Positions 35,460 through 48,078 are shown, counted from the stretch's first letter. The stretch: 64,000 nt of DNA from Irpex lacteus (GCA_001986395.2 MQVO02000017.1:124001-188000); one strand, 5' to 3'. Notes: generated from the sequence alone by a model not told the origin. Numbers and translations are program-made.

Positions 35460-36691
35460 TCCTGCTGTATAGCTAGTAGTTTTATCTGCCAGTGAAAGAG
35501 CCAATCAATATCAGATAGGGACTAGATAGCCATCGTACTCGAGGTTAAATCGACGTACCGCATTCCCGAACTCACTGACCACAGACTATATTGTATCCGT
35601 GGAATGGAAGTCAGCAGGTCCACTCGCCAGGCGTAGCTGTGTGATGCTTGATAGGTGTTAGTTCGAGACACGCTGCAGTCACGCGTATGCCTACTCAAAC
35701 GCTGTCAGTTACGGTTTTACTGCGCGACGGAAATGAAAACGAAATGACAGCTAGAACGACCTCGTACCTATCCAGTTCATCGCAGCCGTTGAGCGATGGT
35801 ACACTGTGGGTATCAGATCGATTACTGCTACCCGTACGACTACTCTTTGTAACCTTCGCAGGTCTGGTTAAGCAATAAGAAAGTCTATTCTGGAAAGTGA
35901 ATAGAAAACAAGGAACACCGTTGGATGCATCCATCATTTCGCTTTGTGTACTTCTGTCAGCAGGTAGTGCCGGCTTTTGGAGTGTATATCTATCTGGTCG
36001 AACGTTGTAAAATGAGCTTCGTCAAGAACGCGCACTATATCAGGCCACGTACTTGTAAGAGGTCGCAATACAGACAGAAGTGATGTCGTCGATACAGGCC
36101 GTTAGAAGTTGCTGAGTGTCGTTTTCGACACTTATACGGCCCAGGAGACGGAACGAAGGTCTGGGAGCAACGGCACAGTAAAAATCGAAGGAGGATGTGA
36201 GCATGCGGAGTGGAGGTGCTCATACCGAGAAGGGCTCAATCAGGCCTGAGACCACATAAGCCCGGATTTATCTTTCACGATGAAGAGCCGTCGTTCTAGT
36301 GGTAGACGTGCTGTGAGAGTATCGCTGCTACAGCACAAGTGTATTCAGTTTCATTTGGACTACCGAGTTCCCTCCTCCCTGCAATCGAGCCAAGATCAGT
36401 CGTCACATCCAGCCAAAGTTTCGTCGAGAACGCACCTGTAATCGGCCACGCCACCTCAATCTTTCCCTGCTCCACGCATCTAAATAAATACTCGGCCTCT
36501 GCCATTCGTGCGGTTACATGTGCATTGAGAGAGGATAGAACATCGCCAAACGCCCTTTCCGAACGCTCATACCGACCACTGGTTGGGATAAACGAGCGGA
36601 AAGGGCGATTGCTGGTGATGGCAGCAAGGGATACGAACGGAGTCCAATCTCCTGATTGAAATTGATGAGACAGCCCTAGATGGTTGAGCAT
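35460..36691 (-). pseudogene. Module 2, unit E-F
   Basis: A 5' block 36436-36691 is open (MLNHLGLSHQFQSGDW..., RPFRSFIPTSGRYERSERAF, GDVLSSLNAHVTARMAEAEY) and ends at ACAG|GTGCGT. That donor is kept in G (GTGCGT), H (GCGCGT) and I (GTACGT). Later pieces include VENDTQQLLTACIDDITSVC near 36070-36130 and SHSYAWRVDLLTSIPRIQYS near 35560-35650, ending at a conserved GTACGT. The next exon starts with a TAA in the expected phase, so the 3' end may be truncated. It is either a real unrecognised gene or a young pseudogene. Confidence 0.4.
36552..36606. repeat. CCTTTCCG inverted repeat, unit E-F copy
   Basis: Outer stem extended to 10 bp (GCCCTTTCCG/CGGAAAGGGC). Confidence 0.75.
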
Positions 36692-38111
36692 AGTACAGGT
36701 GTGCGAATTGGGGTCGGTACCGCGTCGTGCAAATCGTGTTAAGGGACAGTGGTAATTCAGTGAACGACCTTCAAGAGGATACGTGTGGTGAGCGAAACAG
36801 CGTGGAGAGACATATAAACGCTTTACGCACCTTGTGGCTCGTCATCACAACTGCCTAGCTGATATCCGTCCATGCCAGAATTCCAATGATAGCTCGCCGT
36901 GGGGAGCTCGTGATACGTCCTTAAAGTGAGCAAGTAGTAAGCCGGCCCTCGGACTTTGCTATCCTTCCATCAGCGTACTGCAAGAGTCATTTAGACATAC
37001 CAGAGACTTCTGTGTGGCTATCAAGGGAGCCGTGAGTAGAGAGCGACGATTGCGCGAGGAGAGTGTCCAGAAGGAAGAGATGATAAGCAAAGATTGATGA
37101 GAGCGGTAAGACTTGTACTTACCGTGTGAACATTCATTTAGTTACTTGCCTACTGACTGTTAGACGCGCAGGGCGCAATGCCACACTTCTGAATCTCTAC
37201 TACCACCATCCATGGCCGGCTCACTCTCGATTTCAAGGCCTCGCACCACGCACAAGGGAGCCAAAGTCCAAGTTTACGCTCAAGCTTTGGCACAGACATC
37301 TGCGATGCAGCGCGATCTCTGTTACAACGAACGACACAAATTGCTTCCCTCATCGACATCCGTATCGACAATGGTCGACGTGGGTGGCGACGAGCGATGC
37401 AGTTCCTTGGTTCTCATACATCACTAGCTTCGGAGAAGAGAACCAAAACCGTGGGAGATGTGTAGGACTGGGATGTGTAGGACTTTGGACTGCGTGGACA
37501 CGTTGGGAAGCGGTTGGGGAGAGTGAAGGTGCGTTTTTCATTCGATCTGTTCCCCATGAACATTTCGTTGAATACGTCCTACGTAGCACCGAGTTCTGTA
37601 GCCTTTGAGATCAACCGCCAGCATTACGTCCCACGCACATGGCCGACTCCGTGCCCGACTTCCCCTCTGTATTCTGTGGGCTGCGCGTGGCCTCTTTAAC
37701 GGCCAACCAGGCTTGGTCAACTTGTGATTTATAATTTTGCGTGCAACAATTTAGCTCGCAGAATCTCCACAAGCTAAGGAATCGATCATTGACGTGAACA
37801 ATTCACGGAGGAGTTGGTATGGAAGATGGGCGATGAGGTGGACGTGAAGACGACGTAGGGAGGGATAAAATAGGTGTGTGTACCGATTATCCTGCATAAG
37901 CATGCGGCTGACTGCGATTCTATAGCTTGTAAAGGTACGTAACATACCATGTCTGTCGTTAATCTGCTCGGCAGGTAAGCGGGCCAAGCTGCGATGGATC
38001 GTGTCACCGGTCGGACATGCGGAGGGAGGTGGTGAGAGATACAAGCAGCTGAGCACAAAGCGTATGCCCAAAGTACGTCTACTCGGCCCGGATAGCAAGT
38101 TATAACGTTAG
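36692..38111. other. Middle section, unit E-F
   Basis: Contains a minus-strand donor near 37122 (ATGAATGTTCACACG|GTAAGT, reading MNVHT) that matches unit G, and the near-palindrome 37347-37396. Open frames exist on both strands (37126-37608 plus, 37350-37589 minus), and the palindromic core makes them mirror each other. No product recognised. Confidence 0.35.
37347..37396. repeat. Near-palindrome, unit E-F copy
   Basis: CCCTCATCGACATCC and GGGTGGCGACGAGCG arms around CGACAATGGTCGACG. Confidence 0.65.
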
Positions 38112-38950
38112 GTGGATTTCACAGCGACGGTGGGCTACCTCAGCCGTATCATCTGCCTAGCCCTATTAATTGACATCCCTTCGCTCTCTGCCTTGGTTAT
38201 GCTCCGTCAACACTGCGCCTTGGACCTCTCGTATTCACCACAAGATAGTTTCTCCCCATCGCATTGCCCCTCTCTCCATTCATCTTTGCGTTCCGATCTT
38301 CACCCTTCCTCACATCGCCTTACTCTCGACTTGTCGGATCGCCTTACCCTCGACTCGTCCACGCGGGCTTTGTGGTTTCCGTCGTCGATGTTCTCGTCCA
38401 TTTTGCACAATTTCCAACCTCTCACGTACCTCGACGGTCTCTTCTTCGGCTCTACGGGCCCGTTCGTCTCCATTGTTGTGATCGTCCCACGATCATACGT
38501 CGATCACCTCTCGATCGCGACATTTACGCCCTTATGCACCCTCACCTTGTTACAAGATCAATCGGGAAACTCTGCTGGCCATGTTCCTGGATCTTACTCA
38601 AAGTCCTGCAACGCGATGTTCCCTTGGATACCGCACTCAAATGGCTGACTTAGTTGGTAGGTATGCATCGTAGTATGTGCGCTCGTGGTTCTTTAATCAT
38701 ACTGACTGAGACAGCCCAGCCAAGTACCTCTTCCGCCCGTCGATCCTCGATGAACGGTCGATCCTTTCGAGAACGATGCGCCGTCGTTTGAGCCTCGCAA
38801 TGGCCTGGGGCCAATGCTATGTTCTAAGGCCAGGTTCAGCAGGAGTCCAACAACGGGTCACTAATACAGTGACATGTGGTACGTCGACGTTCCCAACTTA
38901 AGAGCATCATGCACGTCTCGGATTACCGTTGTAGCTTAAGATCGACTGAT
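38112..38950 (+). other. Module 3, unit E-F
   Basis: The plus-strand frame KINRETLLAMFLDLTQSPAT is shared exactly with G-H. A donor near 38660 is followed by an acceptor near 38716 (CTGAGACAG). The next block (PSQVPLPPVDPR) soon meets a stop, so the 3' half is disrupted. A 178-residue open frame (38112-38648) covers the 5' part in another phase. Confidence 0.35.
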
Positions 38951-39279
38951 TATCTATGTATGACCTTCTGAGATGATGCGTTCATAGGTGTGAGATTAGA
39001 TCATTGGCATTGCTACATCAGGTGAATTGTGCGTCGTGTTCGTGCACTCGTTCGCCCTCTCACAGACAGAAATACTTAGGTCGACGGAGAAGGAAACAAG
39101 ATGTGTTCGTGAGCGCTGTACCTATGCTCACCTCACCGCGTAAAAGCGTCGTCGCACTCCTGCACGAGTCGCTTGGTATGGAAACCGTGGGCCCATCCAA
39201 CCGTCGCTATGCCTCATGCAGAGGCCGACATAGTACCCTCTGAGGGCTTTTCAGACCCGCCGTCCACAAGTCGATCGTA

Positions 39280-39593
39280 GCCTCGGACTACGATAAAGAC
39301 ATATCGCAACGGGGCATACAAGGTCGATACTCTATCATTCGGTGGTTGTCGCGCAGTGAGTATGAGTTGAGGACTTGGAACGAGGCAGGGGATGTACTCC
39401 TTTGGCTAGAGGAAGCTTCGTCGGACGGGAGGGGACGTACGAGAGGGTGTCAATTGCATTGCGAATGAGTATATCTAGTCTTTCATTGAATGTACATATG
39501 CTTTTGTCTCATAACCTACGTAGTATTGCAACAATATTGTGTATCATGATGCCGGATGGCGCGGCCATTTCCCTTGCTCGCGGCACTCCGTGA
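39280..39593 (+). other. Module 3 distal exon candidate, unit E-F
   Basis: The frame LLWLEEASSDGRGRTRGCQL corresponds to the VLVRLEEAS segment of the other beta flanks and ends at a stop near 39468. Confidence 0.3.
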
Positions 39594-39754
39594 TAATTTC
39601 ATAGATCTCGATGCTTCGCTACAAATTGATTATGTGCGTGGCAACTGGTAGATGAACTGAGCCCATAGCCGTTGTATGCTGTGCAAGGGGTATAACTGTT
39701 AACTGTATGTTGGCGGGGACGGCTAATAGGCTAGAGATAAAGACGCACATGTGT

Positions 39755-41601
39755 TCAGTGTACACTCATCCATCTCTTCCTTTTGAGTTGCCGTTGGAGC
39801 ATTTGCAAGCTCAAGGCTCTGCCCCGATAATTCTCAGATTGTCCATCTTTCCAAGTATCGATACGGCCTGCCAACGTCATATTAGTACTACAACCGTAGG
39901 AACGATGCAACAGACGCACCGTTCGGCTCCAGCATGACCAGATCTACGCCAACAGCTCTACGCTCCTCCTCATCCTCGTACGCGAGCACAAGCTCGATTG
40001 TTTCAGCTGCCAGGGCAAGCACTTCAACGAAAGGTTTCACGGAATTTTGCAGGATGTCGAAGGAGTGAAACAGCAGGACAAGGGCGCGGATGGTGGGTTG
40101 GGTCCTGGCGTGATTGACCAGAGCATCGAAGTCGGCAGGAAGGCTAGAGATGTATGCGTGCATGCCCACCACGCTCAGGACGGAGTCCGGCCGGTCCGTA
40201 GCTGGTGCTTCGCCGAATACAAAATGAAAGGGATGCACGCGCATGGTTGTCAGTTGCTCCGAGACATCGAAGTCTGCAAGAACGCTCGATGTCAGTACGC
40301 TCGATGGGAAGCGAATAGCGTCACTGATTGTGATGCTCACCGATCCACACGTGGGGATCTTTGCTGTCGCCACACAGCAGCGTCATGAACTTGATCATCC
40401 ACACGCGTTCCTCGTCGCTGATTCGGTGCAACGGGCAGTTCGGGTTCATCATCAGAGCTGTCAAAGCGAGGTGGACAGCGTCGGTGCAGCCTCCCGTGCA
40501 CATGATCTTCAGAGAGCGTGGTCTGCGGCGACAGGCGATTGTACTGGAGGCTTGTGGCAATGAGTACGTAGGAGTCTGGCCATCCCATGTTACCTCCCTG
40601 AACGTGATATCGGTAGTGCAAGAAAAGTGCCTGATGTATTTGATAATGTGATGAAATGAGGGAAAACGGACGTCATCGAGGCGGACATCAGTGTGCAGAA
40701 ATGAGCTCGGTAAGACTACCGATGGTGGTATGCCCCAGTGGGAGGTGTCGAGCTGCGCAGGGTTAAAGCCTTCTGGGACGGGGCCTCCAATGGAGAGTTG
40801 TTTGAGCTTGTATTTGATTGCTGGAACGTAGAGAAGATGGAGAAAAGAGCGTTGTATGTCGTAGCGTTGAGTAACATATATCTCGTGGATGAGCTGGTGC
40901 ACCGGCGTAAGCCTCGGACACCCTCCAACGACGTATCGTCTAAATATCTCAGCGTCCTCGTAAGAATTGATTTTTAGAGTTCGTTCTGAGAACATATGTT
41001 GCCGACACCTGTTGGCCCAGAAGAGACAGACGAGTGAGCACTGTTTGAGGTCTGTCAAGATGTCGTTGGAGCTTGGTTCTCCTTGATTCCGTGTGAGACC
41101 ATTTCCCCCTTTATACATACGTTGGGAAACACGATCAGCGTTAACGTAGAATAGGATGTTATCGAAGAGCTCCGGGGGGATGCGTGCTGCGAGCAATCTC
41201 CATGGCTATTCATACGGAGAATAATATTATGTTTCAATCCCGCGCATAGATACTCTATCTGTTGTGCGTACCTTTCCCTCCGTCTGTTCGAATGGTTCCT
41301 CAGTGGGCGCGTATGGGTGAAAGTCCTTCCAATCGTGTTCCAAATCCGTTGGCGTATGCGAGAAGCTCGTCGGCTCGCATTGCAAGCCGGTAGGACCGTA
41401 CGTCGAATTCATCGACTTGTATACCGAATTCGCGGAATCGAAGGTCTCCGTCTGTGCACATACGGAGGCGGTCGACACGTATGTGTTATAGTCGGTGAGA
41501 TCGCTCTCCCGGTTCGTCGGCTTGTATTGTAAATTTGTAAGATCGTACGTCCAGTCCATCAACTCGTATACCGAATCCACGGAATCGAACGATAAGTCCA
41601 T
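39755..41601 (-). CDS. F-box protein, copy F (type II N-terminus, beta C-terminus)
   Basis: Exons at 41272-41601, 40341-41205, 39920-40273 and 39755-39867 join to 553 residues. Exon 1 starts MDLSFDSVDSVYELMDWTYD and holds the two type II repeats. The F-box reads RIPPELFDNILFYVNA ... CSLVCLFWANRCRQHMF. KLDTPHWG is changed to QLDTSHWGIPP. The last exon is beta (GRIDTWKDGQSENYRG). Simple reading suggests a truncation after FLRL, but that stop lies in the 52 nt last intron; splicing GTGCGT to CAG restores the family C-terminus. Predicted SCF substrate receptor. Confidence 0.85.
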
Positions 41602-41764
41602 CGCGTGAGTGACTAGATACACTGGCGGCCTTTCTCGTGTGCGACGGACTGGCGGAACAACTGAGAAGTAGAAACGTGTGGTCCTAGTGAAGAAGGAAAG
41701 GACCAGGGGACGGAAGTGGAGGAACGAGGGATGAGGGTGGAGCTTCTGCGGATGCCACCAGTAT

Positions 41765-41952
41765 TGTGTTATATGTTGTATCTAGTCTCCGACGAGCGAG
41801 GGGATGAACGCGGGAAATGCATCGCTTTCACGACGGAACGGAAAGCACGAAGCTTCTACACGTGGATCACACGTGGATCACCTGGTCCTGAGGCGAAACA
41901 GAGTGAGCCGTTTCTCGAGTACTCAAAATGATCCTATGTACTCACGCGTGAA
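41765..41952 (-). promoter_or_regulatory. Type II upstream block with paired CACGTG boxes (copy F)
   Basis: Same length as, and nearly identical to, 26878-27065. E-boxes CACGTG lie at 41859-41864 and 41870-41875. The three differences I see fall beside the boxes, not in them. Confidence 0.45.
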
Positions 41953-43045
41953 ACCCTGCGTAGGCACAGCAATCCAACTACATCCAGCGCTGCTTCGATT
42001 TCCATCTGTAAGTGCCTATCAATATATATCAATTCTGCGTACCGCATTCCTGCGTTCACTGAGTTTCTATCGTATTGAGTCTGTGATATGGCAATCAGCA
42101 GGTCTACTCGCCGGGCGTAGCTGTGTACTGCGTGGACGCCATGATTCCAGACACGCGATAGTCACGCGTATGCCTGCTCAAAAACTGTCAGTTACGGTTT
42201 GACTGCGCGGCGGAAATGAAAGTAATGAGAAAGATAGAACGGTCTCGTACCTATTCGTTTATCTTGAGAATCAGCAGCTGGTCCGTCGCACATCGATAAC
42301 TGGCCCATCAGATGGCATGAGTAGGTATTCTTGCGGGTTCGGTAAAGTGAAAAGGAAAGTTAACGCTTGCAGACGAATGAAGGCAAGAAACAATATTGGA
42401 TGTATCCCACCCTTGGCTCTGCGTGATTCGGATTGGAGGTAGCGTGTCTTTTGTCGGCTCTTTCAAGTGTATAGTATACCTATCTGGACGAAATTCTGAT
42501 ATGAGCCTTCACAAGCACAAACAATATGCCAGTCCACGTACCTGAACATCGAAGCTACTAGATCAATACATCTCAACTTGAGAACGTTGTTCCAGATGAA
42601 AAGTGTCATTTTCGAGCATTCATGTGAACCAGTACTAGTAAAACGATGTAAACCTCGGGGTGGGATGAAGGAGATCGGGGTGGCGACGCTCACAGAGCTT
42701 GAACAACTTTGGGTTTATCTTTCACGGCGGAGAGCAGTCGTTCGAGTGGTGGCCGTGCTTTCGCGTACACTGGGAGCACTGAGTACTGAATGCTCGGCTC
42801 TCTCATGAAATCTAATATCAGTCATCGGCGATGGCCAGAGGGTCGCCACTAACGTACTTATCCCTGGGTTCTGTCCGCATCCTTGTATCTTGACGTGAAC
42901 ATGGAATACCCGGGCTAGGTGATTTTACGCCTATCGGGAGGAGTCGAACATCGAAGAACGTCCTTTCCGAACGCTCATACCGACCACTGGTTGGGATGAA
43001 CGATCGGAAAGGGGCGATCGGTGACAGGCAGTGGCACTGTTGCAA
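41953..43045 (-). pseudogene. Module 2, unit F-G
   Basis: Pieces in order: APFRSFIPTSGRYERSERTF at the inverted repeat, then a frame that leaves the family; LERLLSAVKDKPKVVQAL near 42700-42755, ending at GTGAGCG; VHAVHSYARRVDLLIAISQT near 42090-42150, ending at GTACGC; and MEIEAALDVVGLL near 41965-42003, shortened by a deletion relative to unit D. Judged a decayed copy. Confidence 0.35.
42962..43012. repeat. CCTTTCCG inverted repeat, unit F-G copy
   Basis: CCTTTCCGA pairs with TCGGAAAGG, a perfect 9 bp outer stem, then CTCATACC with GGGATGAA. Confidence 0.75.
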
Positions 43046-44450
43046 TTGGCGTCCAGGTGCCCGTAATGAGTTGATGAGGCAGCCCTAGATGGTCGGTTAT
43101 GGCAAAGGTGTATGGATTGGTGCAACACCGTGAAGTTCGTAGACCAGGCCGGTACGAACACCGCGAATAACTTGAAGAGGCGAAAAGGTGTGAGCGATCT
43201 ATCATCTGTGACATCGAAACAATGTACGCACAGCCGTCTTCCGGACCATCCCTCCGTCCAGTGTCCCAGGATCTCAGTCATAACCTCCCTCTCCAGTTCT
43301 TGCCGCAAGAACGCCTTCGCCTTCGGGTCTTGATGTTCTCATAACACCGTACGGAAAGGGCTGTCTCGACGTCCAAAAAGGTTCTACATGTCAGTGCTCA
43401 CAGGAAGAGCAGTCGGCATAGAGTAATGATTGCATGAGGAGAGAGTTGAGAGGGAGGCCAGAACGAGAGGAAGGAAGAGCCGTAAGATCCGTAAGCGTCT
43501 CGTCAGTAGCAGCGATAAGACCGGTACTTACCTTGGTAATATCGGTTTCAGACTCCGCAAGTCGAGCGCCAGTGCATTACTTACTCGCACATTCACGCCA
43601 CTTCTACAACGACCATCACCATCGAACCCTTCTTACTCTCAGTCATCCATGACAGTCCTCGTGCACTACATACCAAGCTCCTTGAGCGCTCTCTTTTAGA
43701 GGCGAACAAGAAAAAAGGCCTGCCAGTGTCCTTCTATCCCTCCTGGTCGTTTCCGTCGACGAGAGCCGGCGTAGGCGATGAGGAGAGATATAAGGATCAC
43801 CCGACGTGGGGTGGGCATGTTTCCGTAAGGCTGGAAAAAGGTGCGTGAGTTGCGTTTCCTTCACAAGAAAGTCACTCACTGTAGGCCTCGTAGACTCCAA
43901 TGATAGGGCACGTCATCTCCTGGATTGGGCATTATGAACGTATGGATCCCGCTTCAGCCTGCACACATGCAAGGTATGAAACGTTCAAGCTTCAAGAGCC
44001 ATTTGGGAGATGATTTGGCTCCTTCGCCCCATTCGGATTGGCGACATGATCGACTCCCGCCAGTCGACAGCTCGTGCGTGAATGCCCTCATGGAGAAGCT
44101 GATTGGGAGGTACTGAAACCTGTTACTGATGGATTAGATGCTGGTTGAATCCGTAAGGTTGTCAGAGAGATGAGAATGGTGAACGCAGCTTAGCACGGAG
44201 GATATGTCAGAGGTACGTTTGTTTTATTCAATGCAGTCACTCACGTTCGGTGGGTTTCGTAGTGTCAGTCACTACGGACGACAGGATTTTCATCGATCCA
44301 GCCAGCCCATCCCCCCTCTCGCCAACATTGCACCTTGAACCTCGATCCTGAGCCTTTCCGCGTTAGCCTCTACTTCCCCATGTTGAAGTTGTCTTAAAAA
44401 TGCTATTTTTTACGTATACAGGCTTCCCTAGACACAAATTGAAGTGTTGT
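43046..44450. other. Middle section, unit F-G
   Basis: Closely follows 5150-6390 of unit A-B, including the degenerate near-palindrome near 43735-43790. A minus-strand frame 42931-43308 overlaps its start but is not conserved. No convincing gene. Confidence 0.4.
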
Positions 44451-45350
44451 TATCGAGTACTCGATGACTTCAAGCACGCTCCCACCGGCGCCTGTAAAAT
44501 TGCCTTATGAGGCAATCAGAAAACTAATACGCCGCCCAGGCTCGTGTTGTCAGTTTCTCGTATTCCCTACAACGTTATCTCTCGCCGTCGTACTGCGCCA
44601 CTCTGCCCTCGTCTGTGAATTCAACCAGATTCAACCCCCTCGTTCACCCATATCTCCTGTCCACCGGCCCTCGACTCGTCGCATCCGCGAAGGTCCTGCC
44701 TTGTGCCTTGTAGTGCACGAAGTCGACGTGCTCGTCCGTTGTGCTCAACCTCTCGCGTTTGCGTGCGCCGTCAGTACACTCGGTCTCTCGGTCTCTTATT
44801 CGTCTGTACTGGCCTCTTCGCTTCCGGATCAATCTGTCAATGCGATCGCTCACCGATCGCACCACACACGCACCGAGGAACACCTACAACCATGCAAGAT
44901 CGATCGGGAAGCCCTCTCGTTCCAAGCCTGGATGATATTTCCCGGGATACGTCACGCTCAAGAGGCCTACCCTTGGTGACTACATGCAGGCTGGGAGCTG
45001 CACGAGGATACGCATCGTGGTATGTTCACTTCTTTTTCGTAAATAACCATGCCGACCGAGATGGTTCAGACTAGCAGTTAACGTTCTAACTTTCACCGAT
45101 ATCATTATCGACGCTCAAGCCTGTAGCTGCAGAGAATTCCGCGGTAGCTCGTGGTGCCGGCCACATATCGCATTGCACGGGTGTGCCATCACTGGCGGCG
45201 TAATACATGGCGCGTCGCTTTTCATAAGCTCTGTCCGTATACACAATGCAGCCGCCATGGAACATCGAAATCGATGCTGTCCCTGCAGGGCCCTCCGAGT
45301 GGACATCGTCGTGAGCTGGGAAGGGTGAACAAGATCTAGCCCAGTAATAG
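44451..45350 (+). other. Module 3, unit F-G
   Basis: Begins with ACCGGCGCCTGTAAAATTG and an open frame LPYEAIRKLIRRPGSCCQFL that continues for over 100 residues (44464-44979). KIDREALSFQAWMIFPGIRH near 44895-44955 is in the same frame but soon stops. Vaguely F-box-like at LPYEAIRK, but too weak to claim. Confidence 0.35.
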
Positions 45351-45964
45351 TCAGTACGTGTATTGATCGAACGACTAGCCACTACGATTGTTCGCTTTCT
45401 GACGGATCTGGATCTGTAGGTCGATAGCGAAACGAACATGCAGAGGTTGTCATAGGTGTGCTAGAGCTGTGGATATGTCTGTCGAAGCGTAGATATGTCC
45501 TGACACGTCTCGTTCGAGGTTCGAGAGATAGCTGCGCAGGACTCGCTTCGTATGAGCATGCAGACCTTCCTGACCATCCGCACATCACACAGTACAGAAG
45601 CCTCGAGACTTGGTACTGACACGATTCACGCGGCCACGGTCTCGGTTTACAATTTTGCAGTGTAGTAGCCACGAGCATGCTACATGCCTAGTTATTCGTG
45701 GGTCGATTGAGAAGTAGGAGAGTCCAAGGCTGTAGACGTTAGGAGGTGTGGGCGTGTGGTTACATCACGCGTTGATGGTAGAAATTACAGCGAAGAGCAA
45801 GTGTGCATATAATTGAAGATAAGTGTGTTCGTATAGTCCCGAGTACATGATATACGTTGTCCAGGTGTCTTTGCGATGATCATTGATATGTTGTGCGAAG
45901 GAGGAGGGTGCAGTACATATAAAAAAGCGTGAGATAGAGTACTAGTTGTGTCACTTTCGAGTCG
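45351..45964. other. 3' flank of copy G
   Basis: Shared with 600-1500 and 16650-17228 (alpha-class flanks). A minus-strand frame starting MLVATTLQNCKPRPWPRES (45678-45382) resembles 1280-1077, but the plus strand is equally conserved. Coding undecided. Confidence 0.3.
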
Positions 45965-46171
45965 TAATGGCAACAATGATATGGATTTCTAGAATGCAGC
46001 GCGCACTGTGGAAGGGAAGCCGATGATGCGTATAGCGACACTAGGCGAGGGCCACTGGCAGGCCAATGATCGAGACGAAGATTCCCGTTATATGCTGTGT
46101 GTTGGCCAGCTACTTAGCCGTTGTATGAATGACTCGGACACAAGGCTGAGGATGCACACAAAGGGTGTCAG
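45965..46171 (+). repeat. Block nearly identical to 17229-17435
   Basis: The alpha-class tail next to copy G, 207 bases with only scattered differences from the unit C block 28.7 kb away. Confidence 0.75.
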
Positions 46172-47962
46172 AATACGCTCCCTCGAATCTTCTTCTTGAG
46201 CTGTGTTTGAAGTATGTGCAAGCTCTTCAAGTCGTGATTGAGCAGCGTCTTCGGTAAGTCTACCCAGAGACGGCCTGCCAAACTGAACTTAGTACTACTA
46301 CGAAGTGTACACGACGCAACAGGCGACGCACCGCTAGGCTCCAGTGTGGCCAGATCTACTCCAACTGCTCTGCGCTCTTTCCACTCCTCGTACGCGAGCA
46401 CAAGCTCGATCGTTCCGGTTGCCAGGGCAAGCACTTCAACGAAAGGTTTTATGGACTTTTGCAGACGGTCGGAGGAGTCAAATAGCAGGACAAGGGCGCG
46501 GATGGTGGAACGGGTCCTGACGTGATGGACCAGAGCATCGAAGTTGGCAGGAAGCCACTTGTACTCGTAGATGTATGCGTGCATGGCCACCACGCTCAGG
46601 GCGGAGGCCGGCCGGTCCGCGGAGGCGGGTGCTTTCTCGAATACAAAATGAAACACGCTCGCGCGCATGGTTGTCGCTTGCTCCGAGACGTCGAATCCTG
46701 CAAGAGCACTCGACGTCAGTATAGGAAGCGAATAGCGTCATTGCTTGTGATACTCACCGATCCACACGTCAGGATCTTTCTTGTCGCCCCACAACGTTAT
46801 GAACGTGATCATCCACACACGCTCCTCGTCGCTGAGCCGGTGCAACGGGCAGTTCGGGTTCATCATCAGAGCTGTCAAAGCGAGGTGAACAGGGTTGGTG
46901 CAGACTCCTGTAGCCCAAATGCGCAGAGAGAGTGGTCTGCGTTGACAGGAGATTGTATTAGAGGCATACGGTAGTGTGTATGGGGTTTGCCCGCTCCATG
47001 TTATGCCTTCAAAACTAATGGTGTCAGCGCAGAAAAAGTGCTTGATATATCTGGCAACATGATAGAATGAAGGAAGATGGGCATTTTTGATCATAATTTG
47101 GTTTTGCAGGAATGAGCTCGGTACGACGATACGTGGCGGTATGCCCCAGTGAGGTGTGTCGAGCTTCGCAGAGTTAAAGCCTTCTGGGATGGGGCCTCTA
47201 ATGTAGAGCCATTGGAGTTTGTCTTGGATGACGGGAAGGTAGAGAAGATGAAGAAAGGAGCGTTGTTTCTCGTGTACTCTAGCAGCCCGTATTTCACTAT
47301 AGTCCTGATCAACTATTATGCTTCTGATGAGCTCGTGCACCGGCGTAAGTCTCGGACACCCTCCAACGACGTATCGTCGGAATATTTCCGCGTCCTTGTA
47401 ACAATTGATCTCCAGAGTCGTACCAGAGAACATATGCTCGCGACACCTGTTGGCCCAGAAGAGACAGACGAGTGAGCAACGTTTCAGGTCGGTCAAGACA
47501 TCATTAGGGCTTGGTGTTCCGCATTTGCGTTTTAAATTGTTGTACCGCGTCTGAGATTTACGGTCGACGTTGACGTAGAATAGTATATCGTCGAAGAGCT
47601 CTGGAGGAACGCGAGCAGCGAGCAATCTCACGGCCTACGTATCTCAGCAATCAGTCGGTGAGGACGACATACCCTGCTTGAATGGATACGCACCTCACTT
47701 TCCTTCGCCTCAGATACCACGCCCTCCAAGACTGAAGTTGGATACGAGCCTGGGAGTGGACCATCCGGATTTTTTGAATCTTGCATTATAGGTCTGCTAC
47801 CCTACTCGTACAAACAATCAGTGTTTAGCCGTTATGAGTACGCACGACTTATGCCGTTTGATTGTCACTCACCTTGCTATCCACCACACCAGACACGACT
47901 TCTCCCCAGCCGCAATGCGAGAACCAGGACGGTTCAGCGAGTTGCGATGAGCGTTGTCCCAT
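46168..47962 (-). CDS. F-box protein, copy G (type I N-terminus, alpha C-terminus)
   Basis: Exons at 47873-47962, 47694-47801, 46758-47634, 46332-46697 and 46168-46274 join to 515 residues. Exon 1 (MGQRSSQLAEPSWFSHCGWG) is the most diverged type I first exon but keeps EVVS near its end. Exon 2 is GSRPIMQDSKNPDGPLPGSY. The F-box is VPPELFDDILFYVNV ... CSLVCLFWANRCREHMF. The last intron (46275-46331, 57 nt) has no in-frame stop, so exons 4 and 5 can be read as one. This frame shows directly that GRLWVDLPKTLLNHDLKSLH belongs to the protein. Predicted SCF substrate receptor. Confidence 0.85.
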
Positions 47963-48078
47963 TGTAATTGTTATATCAGGGAGTCGAATCCAGTGGAAGA
48001 GTGGAGGGAGGGTAGTAATGAAGAATGAGAGAGTGGAAAGACAGTGGGACGGCGCCGCGCGTATCAATGGTTGTTGGT

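Noticed and set aside
39888..40373. C-terminal truncation of copy F
   Set aside because: The stop lies in the last intron. The spliced exon 39755-39867 restores the family C-terminus in the right phase.
44464..44979. A second F-box protein on the plus strand (LPYEAIRK...)
   Set aside because: The similarity to an F-box is limited to a few residues, the Cys-Ser-Leu-Val-Cys part is missing and the frame is not maintained across units.
46168..46668. A C-terminal extension unique to copy G
   Set aside because: The extra residues are the normal last exon of all copies; in G the intron before it simply has no stop.
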